Shown: piece after piece, positions 38,231 to 45,643 of the stretch | How positions within the stretch are numbered: position 1 is the stretch's first letter | Layout of the letters: the number at the start of each line of letters is the position of its first letter | Assembly: GCF_003428335.1 (NCBI RefSeq) | Contig: NZ_CP031704.1 | Location: forward strand, 2,604,001 to 2,668,000 | Reading direction: 5' to 3' | Source of the DNA: Solimonas sp. K1W22B-7 | GTDB lineage: Bacteria > Pseudomonadota > Gammaproteobacteria > Nevskiales > Nevskiaceae | DNA length: 64,000 bases | The notes under the pieces: model-generated | Told to the model about the DNA's origin: nothing | Database searches by the model: none | Seen by the model: only the letters and a program-made list of their open reading frames with translations | Made by a program: the position numbers and the translations under genes

Positions 38231-38279
38231 CCTTTTGCAAGGTCATGTTTTTTCTAAAAAATTAGGGTGACTTAAAATC

Positions 38280-38323
38280 TTGCGCCGCAAGGCGTGCCGG
38301 TTCGAGTCCGGCCATGGGCACCA
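38280..38323 (+). pseudogene. leuZ: 3' half of interrupted tRNA-Leu(UAA)
   Basis: TTG closes the anticodon stem, then the variable arm CGCCGCAAGGCG, T arm TGCCGGTTCGAGTCCGGC, acceptor CATGGGC and ACCA. Upstream of it lies the second core repeat; the local 5' side (GGGTGA) cannot pair with TCTTG, while the distant CGAGA at 36318-36358 can. Confidence 0.9.
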
Positions 38324-38373
38324 TCGGCAGGCCAGCCGGCAGCAGCAAGACGGCACAACGGATCGGTACAAAC

Positions 38374-38404
38374 AAAAAAGCCCCGGAGCGATCCGGGGCT
38401 TTTT
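38374..38404. terminator. Bidirectional terminator between tRNA-Leu half and dksA-like gene
   Basis: AAAAAAGCCCCGGA, loop, TCCGGGGCTTTTT. A strong stem with A and T runs, serving the tRNA operon and the convergent DksA-family gene. Confidence 0.9.
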
Positions 38405-38420
38405 CTTTGCTGCAACCCGC

Positions 38421-39281
38421 TCAGCGATCGCGGAACTGCGCTTCCACGCGCTCATCCTGGCCCTTGACGTCGACGCAGACGGTCGCGGTCGGGCGGGCCA
38501 GCAGGCGCGGGATGCCGATCGGGTCGCCGGTCTTCTCGCAGTAGCCGAACTCGCGGTTCTCCAGGCGGCGCAGGGCATCGTCGATCTTGCGCAGCAGCAG
38601 GGACTCACGCTCGCGCAGGCGCAGGTCGAGCCAGTGCTCTTCCTCGGCGGTGGCGCGGTCGGCCGGGTCGGCGAATACTTCGCGCTGGTGCAGGCGCTCC
38701 TTGACGTCGACCTCGCGCTCCAGCACCTCGGCGCGCATCTGCAGCAGGCGGTGACGGAAGAACTCCAGCTGGGAGTCGTTCATGTAGTCGTCGTCGGACA
38801 TCGCGCGCAGCTGGTCTTCGGTCGGCAGGCCGTCGAAGCTCATGCGCACGATTGGCTTGCGCGAAGCCGGCTTCTTCGGCGCGGGGGCCGGGGCCGGGGC
38901 CGCTGCGGCCTTCTTGGCCGGGGCTGCAGGCTTGGCCGGAGCGGCGGCGGCAGATTTGCTGGTTTTATCCGGGCTGGCAGATTTCATCGAGGAAGACGGG
39001 GCAGGGGATTTCGCCGCCGGCGCGGCCTTGGCCGGGGCAGCGGGTTTGGCAGGGGGCTTGGCCGCAGCCTTGGCGGCCGGCTTGGCCGGGGCAGCCTTGG
39101 CGGCGGGTTTGGGCGCCGGTTTGGCCGGGGCCTTCGGGGTGCTGGGCTCCGGCTTCTTGCTGCTCAGCGCGCCCTTGAGCTTGCTGAGGAGGCCGGGGGC
39201 ATTCTTGGAGCCGCCGGACTTGGCGGCCACTGCCTTCGCAGGCGCCGGTTTTGCCGGACTTTTCGTCGTTTTGACTTTCAT
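38421..39281 (-). CDS. dksA: DksA/TraR-family protein with long basic Ala/Lys/Pro leader
   Basis: The protein has 286 residues from the ATG at 39281 against 151 in E. coli DksA. Residues about 1-140 are a low-complexity Lys/Ala/Pro leader, similar in style to histone H1-like tails. The C-terminal 140 residues are DksA: coiled-coil arms around DPADRATAEEE with the acidic tip, and the globular zinc-finger region. Only two of four zinc cysteines remain: YCEKTGDP and TVCVDVK, where E. coli has CESC and CIDC. DksA binds the RNA polymerase secondary channel with ppGpp. Whether zinc is still bound is doubtful. Confidence 0.85.
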   Translation of the reverse strand: MKVKTTKSPAKPAPAKAVAAKSGGSKNAPGLLSKLKGALSSKKPEPSTPKAPAKPAPKPAAKAAPAKPAAKAAAKPPAKPAAPAKAAPAAKSPAPSSSMKSASPDKTSKSAAAAPAKPAAPAKKAAAAPAPAPAPKKPASRKPIVRMSFDGLPTEDQLRAMSDDDYMNDSQLEFFRHRLLQMRAEVLEREVDVKERLHQREVFADPADRATAEEEHWLDLRLRERESLLLRKIDDALRRLENREFGYCEKTGDPIGIPRLLARPTATVCVDVKGQDERVEAQFRDR

Positions 39282-39517
39282 TTTTACCAATCTAATGCCA
39301 TCTACCTTGGCGATGCAAAGTCGAACAAAGGTCGGGGTTTATACACCCCTAGGGGGGTGGGGTCAAACGCGCCGTCGGAGCCCCCCGGCGGCCGCCCCGG
39401 ACCAGCGACAAAGTGCAGCAAAAAGCCCGCCGATCGGCCGGGGATTCGCCGGGCGCCGCTTTGGACCGGCGGACCGCCGGAGCGTTCCTTTCGCGACCAG
39501 GGAATGGATGACAGGCC

Positions 39518-40156
39518 CTAGCGGGCCATGGGCATGCATTGCAGCAGCAGGACATGGGCCGGCAGGTACAGCAGCAGCGGAAAGCCCAGCAGCACCAGCA
39601 TCAGCCAGGCGCGCTGCGGCATCCAATGCTGCGGTTCGTCGCTGTTGAAGCCATAGACGTAGTTGATGTTGACCGGCGCCAGGCCGCGCTGGCGCGAGGG
39701 CGGCGGCATGAAGAAGTAGCAGACCAGCACCAGCAGGCTCGCAAGGCCGGTCCAGATCGGCAGGGCGCGCGGATCGTAGCCGGTGTGCAGCAGCAGGTAG
39801 ACCAGCAGCAGCGGCAGCCAGCCGTGGAACAGCGACAGGCCGCGCAGGAAGCGCGAGCGCTGCGCGTCGAACATGTAGTCGGTCATGCCGCTGAGGCGCC
39901 GGCCGAACAGATGCGACAGGAAGAACAGCAGCCAGAAGGCCTGCGGCAGCAGGATGCCGACCGTGGCCACGGACAGCAGCAGGGCATCCTCGCGCCAGAT
40001 GCCGGCCAGCGTCAGCAGCAGGGCCACGTCGCAGAAGTAGAGGAAATTGGTGGGCCCGTACTTGCGCAGGTAGACCGGCAGCAGTACGGCCATGAAGGCG
40101 CTGTAGGCCAGCTTGCAGGCCAGCGGGATCGGTGCCTGGGCGAGGGCTTCGATCAC
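39518..40156 (-). CDS. Multi-span membrane protein of unknown function
   Basis: The protein has 212 residues and about six hydrophobic segments (for example ALLLSVATVGILLPQAFWLLF and WLPLLLVYLLL). The segment PVNINYVYGFNSDEPQHWMP between the last spans is polar and distinctive. I recall similar uncharacterised membrane proteins but cannot name a family. It stands alone on the minus strand. Confidence 0.65.
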   Translation of the reverse strand: MIEALAQAPIPLACKLAYSAFMAVLLPVYLRKYGPTNFLYFCDVALLLTLAGIWREDALLLSVATVGILLPQAFWLLFFLSHLFGRRLSGMTDYMFDAQRSRFLRGLSLFHGWLPLLLVYLLLHTGYDPRALPIWTGLASLLVLVCYFFMPPPSRQRGLAPVNINYVYGFNSDEPQHWMPQRAWLMLVLLGFPLLLYLPAHVLLLQCMPMAR

Positions 40157-40253
40157 GTAGCGATCAGGTCGTTGCTTGCGCGCATTGCCGGATTCTAGCT
40201 TGCGCCGCTACAGGCACCGCCTGAAGATGTGTCGCCAGCCCCGACGCCACCCC

Positions 40254-40826
40254 ATGCAGCTACTCGAAGATCCAGCTCCGACGGCCTCTATCCATTGCCC
40301 GAAATGCGGTCACCTTCGCCAGCCGCAGGAAACCGTGCCGGACTGGCAGTGCCCGGCCTGCGGTGTGGCCTATGCCAAGGTACAGCTTGCAGGGGCGCAG
40401 GAGCCGCCCCCGGCAACCCCGGACTTGCCCTTGCAGGCGCAAGGCGGCCGCATGTTGCCGATGTCCGTGGGAAGGTGGCTGCTGCTGCTCGCGGTCCTCG
40501 CCGGCCTCTGGGCCGGATTCGGCCGGCAGCCGCAGGATGGCTTCGATGCCGCACGCGAGGGGGCCGTGAAGGCCCTGGCGGCCTCCGTACAGGAAGGAGA
40601 GATCCTGATGTATGGCTTCGAGGCCTGTCCTTACTGCAAACAGGCCCGCAAATGGCTGGACCGTTACGGCTTCGCCTACTCGGTCTGCGATATCCGCACC
40701 GACGCCGAGTGCGATCGACGACTGGCCGCATTGGGCCAGAACAGCGTGCCCTACCTGATCGTGCGCGGCCATCACCTGTCGGGCTTCGACGCAGACGAAT
40801 TCCTGGCAGCTCTGGATCCGTCCTGA
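40254..40826 (+). CDS. Zinc-ribbon, single-span, glutaredoxin-domain protein
   Basis: The protein has 190 residues from the ATG at 40254. An N-terminal zinc ribbon (CPKCGH, 16 residues, CPACG), a linker, one membrane segment (GRWLLLLAVLAGLWAGFG) and a C-terminal glutaredoxin/thioredoxin fold with the active site ACPYCKQARKWL and the cis-Pro region NSVPYLIV. It is probably a membrane-tethered thiol-disulfide oxidoreductase. The side of the membrane is unclear; a zinc ribbon suggests the N-terminus is cytoplasmic, which would put the redox domain in the periplasm. Confidence 0.78.
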   Translation: MQLLEDPAPTASIHCPKCGHLRQPQETVPDWQCPACGVAYAKVQLAGAQEPPPATPDLPLQAQGGRMLPMSVGRWLLLLAVLAGLWAGFGRQPQDGFDAAREGAVKALAASVQEGEILMYGFEACPYCKQARKWLDRYGFAYSVCDIRTDAECDRRLAALGQNSVPYLIVRGHHLSGFDADEFLAALDPS

Positions 40827-40893
40827 ACCCGGAACCATCTGGCGATTCGCCGGCCAGCTGTGGGACCATCGTCGAAATCGAGGAGCTCAGGGA

Positions 40894-41313
40894 ATGGAAA
40901 AGGCTTTCGCAGACCGCATCCGGTCGATGAATGCAATGTACAAGCTGCCGGCGGCGGAGCGGGTGACGATCCCGGCGGACGTGGCGGACCGGTTGAAGAA
41001 GTTCAAGGCCACCTTGCTGGACGAGGTCCACGAGATCGACGAGATCGTGGTTGCCGCCGAGCGCGGCGACGAGCAGATCGACCTGGCCGTGGCCATCGCC
41101 GACCTGCTGGGCGATGTCATCGTCTATTGCCGCTCGGAGGCGCTCAAGTACGGCATCCCGCTGGAAAGCGTGCTGGGCGTCATCATGGACAGCAACGAGA
41201 GCAAGCTCGGCGCGGACGGCAAGCCGATCTACGACGCCAACGGCAAGTTCCTGAAAGGTCCCAACTACTGGAAGCCCGAGCCCCGGATCAAGCAGCTGCT
41301 GTCGGGCGGCTGA
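40894..41313 (+). CDS. MazG/PRA-PH-like all-alpha pyrophosphohydrolase fold protein
   Basis: The protein has 139 residues. The helix EVHEIDEIVVAAERGD followed by DLAVAIADLLGDVIVYCRSE has the E-xx-E and D-xx-D acidic pattern of all-alpha NTP pyrophosphatases that bind magnesium. The C-terminal SNESKLGADGKPIYD and FLKGPNYWKPEPRIKQLL are typical of the PRA-PH branch. Substrate unknown; a nucleotide-clearing role is probable. Confidence 0.78.
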   Translation: MEKAFADRIRSMNAMYKLPAAERVTIPADVADRLKKFKATLLDEVHEIDEIVVAAERGDEQIDLAVAIADLLGDVIVYCRSEALKYGIPLESVLGVIMDSNESKLGADGKPIYDANGKFLKGPNYWKPEPRIKQLLSGG

Positions 41314-41341
41314 AGCGCGTATTCAGGACGGATAAAAAAGA

Positions 41342-41361
41342 AGGCCCCGAAGGGCCTTCCG
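41342..41361. terminator. Terminator between convergent genes
   Basis: AAGGCCCCGAAGGGCCTT-type hairpin preceded by AAAAAAG on the plus side and followed by TTTG; it can serve both the pyrophosphohydrolase and the thiolase genes. Confidence 0.75.
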
Positions 41362-41383
41362 TTTGTGTGTGCCTCTGCGACTT

Positions 41384-42571
41384 CTAGCTGACGCGCTGGT
41401 ATGCCGTCACGACGCATGCACCGCCCAGGCCGAGGTTGTGCTGCAGCGCCAGCCGGGCGTTGCTCACCTGGCGCCGTTCTGCATTTCCGCGTAGCTGCTG
41501 GACCAGTTCGGTGCACTGTGCCAAGCCGGTCGCTCCCAGCGGATGTCCCTTCGACAGCAGGCCGCCGGAGGGGTTGGTGACGATGCGGCCGCCATAAGTG
41601 TTGTCGCCGTCCTCGACGAACTTTTCGGCGCCGCCCAGGGGGCACAGACCCAGTGCCTCGTAGCTCAACAGCTCGTTGTGGGCGAAGCAGTCATGCAGCT
41701 CGACCACGTCGAACTCTTCGGGGCCGGCTCCGGCCGCTTCATAGACCTGCTGCGCGGCATTGCGCGCCATGCTGAAGCCGACCAGCTCGCGCATGTCGCG
41801 CTTTGCGAAGGCAACCTCGGTATCGGTCGTCATGGCCTGCGCCACGATCTGCACGTCGGCACGCAGGCCATGCTTCCTGGCGTAGCTCTCGGAGCAGAGA
41901 ACGGCAGCGGCGGCGCCGCAGGTGGGCGGGCAGGCCATCAGGCGCGTCATCACGCCCGGCCACATCACCGGCGAGTTCATCACGTCGTCCTCGGTCACGA
42001 CCTTGCGGAACAGGGCGAGCGGATTGTTTTCCGCATGCCGGCTGGCCTTGGCGCGGATCTTGGCGAAGGTTTCCAGGCGGGTGCCATATTCCTGCATGTG
42101 CGCCAGGCCCGCGCCGCCGAAGTAGCGCAGCGCCAGGGGGATTTCCGGATGGCCCACCAGTTCGGCGGCGAGGTCGTCGAAACGATCGAAGGGACCGGGG
42201 CGATCCGTGAACTGGCTGGCCAGCGCGCCGGGCTGCATCTGCTCGAAGCCCAGGGCCAGCACGCAGTCCAGGGCGCCGCTGGCAATCGCCTGCCTGGCCA
42301 GGAACAGGGCGGTGGACCCGGTGGAGCAGTTGTTGTTGACGTTGATCACCGGGACGCCCGACATGCCCACTTCATACAGCGCGCGCTGTCCGCAGGTGGA
42401 GTCACCGTAGACGTAACCCACGTAGGCCTGCTGGATACGGCCGTAGTCCACCCCGGCATCCTGCAGTGCCAGCTTCGCTGCCGCGGCGCCCATCACGAAG
42501 TAGCTTTCCGAGGTGCCGGGCTTGGCGAAGGGAATCATTCCGACTCCGGCGACACAGACTTTCTGTTGCAT
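41384..42571 (-). CDS. Thiolase-fold lipid-transfer protein (SCP-x-like thiolase)
   Basis: The protein has 395 residues from the ATG at 42571, which has GGAG seven bases upstream; an ATG at 42583 would add MESL. The nucleophile region NNNCSTGSTALFLA holds the reactive Cys, and SKGHPLGATG the conserved His. The EFDVVELHDCFAHNELLSYE segment is typical of SCP-x/lipid-transfer thiolases active on branched or steroid side chains. It should cleave or form a 3-oxoacyl-CoA. It is the last gene of a minus-strand run with ACAD, SDR and MaoC genes. Confidence 0.88.
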   Translation of the reverse strand: MQQKVCVAGVGMIPFAKPGTSESYFVMGAAAAKLALQDAGVDYGRIQQAYVGYVYGDSTCGQRALYEVGMSGVPVINVNNNCSTGSTALFLARQAIASGALDCVLALGFEQMQPGALASQFTDRPGPFDRFDDLAAELVGHPEIPLALRYFGGAGLAHMQEYGTRLETFAKIRAKASRHAENNPLALFRKVVTEDDVMNSPVMWPGVMTRLMACPPTCGAAAAVLCSESYARKHGLRADVQIVAQAMTTDTEVAFAKRDMRELVGFSMARNAAQQVYEAAGAGPEEFDVVELHDCFAHNELLSYEALGLCPLGGAEKFVEDGDNTYGGRIVTNPSGGLLSKGHPLGATGLAQCTELVQQLRGNAERRQVSNARLALQHNLGLGGACVVTAYQRVS

Positions 42572-42613
42572 GAGTGACTCCATCAGGTTGAAAAAGTAAA
42601 CGGGCTTCCGGCT

Positions 42614-43771
42614 TCAGCGGAACAGCTTGCGCGAGATCAGGTCTTTCATGATCTCGGTGGTGCCGCCGTAGATCCTCTGCACGCGTGCGTCGGCATAGAG
42701 GCGGCAGATGGGATACTCCGTCATGTAGCCGTAGCCGCCGAACAGCTGCAGGCATTCGTCCATGACCTTGCCCTGCTGCTCGGTACACCACCACTTGGCC
42801 ATGTAGGCCGCTTCGTCGTCAAGAATGCCGTCCAGCATGCGCTGTACGCAGTCGTTGACGAAGCTGCGCACCACGTGCGCCAGTGTCGCGCACTCGGCCA
42901 GCTTGAAGCGCGTGTTCTGGAAATCGGACAGCGACTGGCCGAAGGCCTTCCGCTGCTGCGTGTACTCCACGGTCAGCTTCACCGCCTGCTCGATCACTGC
43001 CGCGGCAGGAACGGTCAGCAGCAGGCGCTCGTAGGGCAGCTGGCTCATCAGCTGCTGGAAACCATTGCCCTCCTGCTCTCCGAGCAACTGGTCGGCAGGG
43101 ACCACCATGCCGTCGAAGAACAGTTCCGCCGTATCGGAGGCGTGCTGGCCGAGCTTCTCCAGGCGACGGCCAACGCGAAATCCCTTCTGGTTCCCGGTCT
43201 CCACCACGATCAGCGAAACACCGCGGCTGCCTGCCGCTCCGGTGCGCACGGCGATCACCAGCAGGTTCGCCGTGTAGCCATTGGTGATGAAGGTCTTGGC
43301 GCCGTCGACCACGTAGCCGTCGCCTTCCCGCCGCGCGCTGCTGCGCAGGGCCTTGAGATCGGAGCCGCAGCCGGGCTCCGTCAGGGCAATGCCGGCCAGC
43401 ATCTCGCCGCTGGCCAGCTTCGGCAGCCAGCGCTGCTTCTGCGCTTCGCTGCCATAGTCCAGGATGTAGTGCGCGGCAATGGTATGCACCGCCGTGTTGG
43501 CGGGCACCTCCGCCTTGGCCAGCTCGTCTTGGATCACCAGCTGGTAGGACAGGGGCGCGCCGCCACCGCCGTAGGTCTCCGCCAGTTCGGGGAGCATGAA
43601 GCCCATCTCGCCGAACGGGCGCCAGACCTCGCGCGGGATGTAGCCCTGGCGGCGCCAGGCGTCCAGCCGCGGCGACAGTTCGGCCGCGACGTAGCGGCGA
43701 ACCTGCTCGCGGAAGCTCTCGATCTGCGCATCCATCCACTGGTGCTGGTGCAGGCGCGGAAACATGCTCAT
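42614..43771 (-). CDS. Acyl-CoA dehydrogenase, IVD/LCAD-like
   Basis: The protein has 385 residues. Family motifs: ALTEPGCGSDLKALRSSA, TFITNGYTANL, and QLFGGYGYMTEYPICRLYAD. The segment IYGGTTEIMKDLI has Gly where medium-chain enzymes carry the catalytic Glu, but Glu248 in PYERLLL sits where isovaleryl- and long-chain-type enzymes have it, so activity is expected. It introduces an alpha-beta double bond with FAD. The start overlaps the SDR stop by four bases. Confidence 0.92.
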   Translation of the reverse strand: MSMFPRLHQHQWMDAQIESFREQVRRYVAAELSPRLDAWRRQGYIPREVWRPFGEMGFMLPELAETYGGGGAPLSYQLVIQDELAKAEVPANTAVHTIAAHYILDYGSEAQKQRWLPKLASGEMLAGIALTEPGCGSDLKALRSSARREGDGYVVDGAKTFITNGYTANLLVIAVRTGAAGSRGVSLIVVETGNQKGFRVGRRLEKLGQHASDTAELFFDGMVVPADQLLGEQEGNGFQQLMSQLPYERLLLTVPAAAVIEQAVKLTVEYTQQRKAFGQSLSDFQNTRFKLAECATLAHVVRSFVNDCVQRMLDGILDDEAAYMAKWWCTEQQGKVMDECLQLFGGYGYMTEYPICRLYADARVQRIYGGTTEIMKDLISRKLFR

Positions 43772-44601
43772 ATGCCCGTCAGGCCGCCGCTGCACATCAG
43801 GGTCTGGCCGCTGATGTAGTCCGACTCCGGGGTGCACAGCAGGTAGACCGAACCCGCCGCCTCTTCGGTGGTACCGGCGCGACCCAGGGGGATGCTCTTC
43901 TCCAGGACCTGCAACAGTTCCTTGCTCACACCGATCTTGATCTCGCGACCCTCGATGTTCGCCGTCGCGCCCTGGCCGGCGCTGGCAGCGGTCAGGCGCG
44001 TCTCGATGAAGCCGAAGGCCACGCAGTTCACGGTGGTGTTGAGACGTCCCCATTCCTTGGCCAGGGTCATCGTCATGCCGATGATGCCGGCCTTGCCCGC
44101 CGAGTAGTTGGTCTGTCCGGGGTTGCCGAACATGCCGGCGACCGAGGAGATGTTGACGACCTTGCGCACGACGCGCTGGCCCGCGTCCGCCTCGGCCTTG
44201 ATCAGCTTGCGGATCACCGGCTGTGCCGCGCGCAGGATGCGGAACGGTGCGGTCAGGTGGCAGTCGAGCATGGCGTACCACTGCTCATCCGACATCTTCT
44301 GGATGACATTGTCCCAGGTATACCCGGCGTTGTTGACGATGATGTCCAGGCCCTGGTAGGTCTGCACCGCCGTGCCGATGAAGCGATCGGCGAAGTCCGT
44401 GGCGGTGACGCTGCCGACACAGGCCACGGCGTCGCCGCCCATGGCCTTGATCTCGGCAACCACTTCGTTCGCCGGGGCTTCATCGAGATCGTTGACGACG
44501 ATGCGCGCGCCCTCGGCGGCCAGCTTGAGCGCCGTGGCGCGGCCGATGCCGCGGCCCGAGCCGGTGACCAGGGCAACTTTTCCATCGAGTTTCGGTTTCA
44601 C
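43768..44601 (-). CDS. Short-chain dehydrogenase/reductase of the beta-oxidation-like operon
   Basis: The protein has 277 residues. GSGRGIGRATALKLA binds the cofactor; the Asp in VVNDLDE suggests NAD(H). NNAGYTWDN and the catalytic ISSVAGMFGNPGQTNYSAGK follow. In this setting it is the likely 3-hydroxyacyl-CoA dehydrogenase between the MaoC hydratases and the thiolase. The last residues (SGQTLMCSGGLTGI) are typical of FabG-like SDRs. Confidence 0.9.
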   Translation of the reverse strand: MKPKLDGKVALVTGSGRGIGRATALKLAAEGARIVVNDLDEAPANEVVAEIKAMGGDAVACVGSVTATDFADRFIGTAVQTYQGLDIIVNNAGYTWDNVIQKMSDEQWYAMLDCHLTAPFRILRAAQPVIRKLIKAEADAGQRVVRKVVNISSVAGMFGNPGQTNYSAGKAGIIGMTMTLAKEWGRLNTTVNCVAFGFIETRLTAASAGQGATANIEGREIKIGVSKELLQVLEKSIPLGRAGTTEEAAGSVYLLCTPESDYISGQTLMCSGGLTGI

Positions 44602-44624
44602 TGCGGGAAGTCCTTGTTTGCGGT

Positions 44625-45044
44625 TCAGGGGGTGGGCAGGGCCACGATGGCCTCGCCGGCGATCTTGGTTTCGCCGTACTGGTTGACGCTGCGCAGCGTC
44701 AACCGGGCGCGTGGTTCACCGTCGACGACGAACAGTTCTGTCACCTGGCCGCTGCAGCTGATCGCGTTGCCGAGGTGGGTGATGCCCTGGAAGCGGGCGT
44801 TGAACTGGCGCAGCTGCGCCTGCGGCTGCCATTGCGTCAGCAGCCGGCCCAGCCAGGCCATGACCAGCATGCCGTGGGCGAATACGTCCGGCATTCCGGC
44901 CTTGCGTGCGAAGTCGATATCGACGTGGATCGGGTTGTGGTCGCCCGATGCGCCGCCGAACAGGGCCAGCGTCGTGCGGTTGACCGGCGGCAGCTTGAGT
45001 TCCGGCAGCGTGGTGCCGACGGTGATTGCGGTGTCTTGAGTCAT
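44625..45044 (-). CDS. MaoC-like enoyl-CoA hydratase
   Basis: The protein has 139 residues. The hydratase-2 motif is complete: GGASGDHNPIHVDIDFARKA, with the Asp and His used in catalysis, then GMPDVFAHGMLVM. It hydrates a trans-2-enoyl-CoA. Its start overlaps the stop of the other MaoC-like gene by four bases; in several actinobacterial and proteobacterial pathways such pairs form one heteromeric hydratase. Confidence 0.88.
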   Translation of the reverse strand: MTQDTAITVGTTLPELKLPPVNRTTLALFGGASGDHNPIHVDIDFARKAGMPDVFAHGMLVMAWLGRLLTQWQPQAQLRQFNARFQGITHLGNAISCSGQVTELFVVDGEPRARLTLRSVNQYGETKIAGEAIVALPTP

Positions 45045-45496
45045 GAGGGTTTCCCTTGGCTGCGGACGACGAGCGTGCAGCGCATTTCCGCGACGGGTTC
45101 GCCGTTCTGGTTGCTGGCCTGCGATTGCTTGACGACGAACTGCAGGGCGCCGTTCTTCTTGTCGTAGATGTCGGTGATCTTCGAACTCACCGAGATGCGG
45201 TCGCCGGCGTAGGCCATGCGGTGATAGCTGAACTCCTGCTCGCCGTGTAGCACGGTGCCGAGATCCACCTTCAGCAGCGCCAGCAGTTCCTCCAGCCCGC
45301 CGGAATCCAGCTCGGCGCCGAACAGGAAGCTGGGCGGAGCGGGCAGGTCCGGGTGGCCGGCGGCGCGGGCCGCGGCCTCGTCGAGATACAGGGGCGAGGT
45401 TTCCCCGGTGGCCTTGGCGAAGAACTTCAGCCGGCCTCGTTCGATATCCATGGAGCTGGCTGAGAGCTCGTGTCCAATCAGGTTGCGGTCGATCAT
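45041..45496 (-). CDS. MaoC N-terminal-type dehydratase subunit (FAS1-like)
   Basis: The protein has 151 residues. It has the hot-dog fold pattern of the MaoC_dehydrat_N/FAS1-DH type (KATGETSPLYLDEAAARAAG, then PPSFLFG and LHGEQEFSYHRMAYAGDRIS) and lacks the full hydratase-2 Asp/His motif, so it is probably the non-catalytic partner of the next gene. It is the first gene of the minus-strand unit. Confidence 0.85.
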   Translation of the reverse strand: MIDRNLIGHELSASSMDIERGRLKFFAKATGETSPLYLDEAAARAAGHPDLPAPPSFLFGAELDSGGLEELLALLKVDLGTVLHGEQEFSYHRMAYAGDRISVSSKITDIYDKKNGALQFVVKQSQASNQNGEPVAEMRCTLVVRSQGKPS

Positions 45497-45643
45497 GTCT
45501 GGGTTGCGGGCTGCGGAAGAATTTCCTGACGCAACACTAGAGGCATGGACGCAAGCGCAGACCCTCCCGATAGGGATGGGTAGAGAGGGGGTTGGTGCAG
45601 ATCTACACCCCCAGAAGGGGCGTGGGCGTCGCTGCCGGACCGC

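Larger units (their letters stand above)
36348..38279. mobile_element. 1.9-kb element inserted in the tRNA-Leu(UAA) anticodon loop
   Basis: Bounded by the direct repeat GACTTAAAATC at 36348-36358 and 38269-38279. Removing one repeat and the DNA between restores a perfect tRNA-Leu. Contents from left: short inverted repeats GTAAGTC/GACTTAC (36360-36379), a 10-bp palindrome (36460-36480), an inverted cysT fragment, a small ORF, a 268-codon gene with CTATCCAA repeats upstream, a complete tRNA-Leu(UAA), and GTGTGG repeats up to the right end. No integrase, transposase or replication gene is present, so it needs help from elsewhere to move or is a remnant. Tyrosine recombinases are the usual enzymes at tRNA sites. 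Confidence 0.85.

Noticed and set aside
36318-38323. Group I intron in tRNA-Leu(UAA), as in cyanobacteria
   Set aside because: The break lies three bases past the anticodon, not between its bases, the insert is 1.9 kb with its own tRNA and a direct repeat at both borders, and no group I core (P, Q, R, S elements) was seen.
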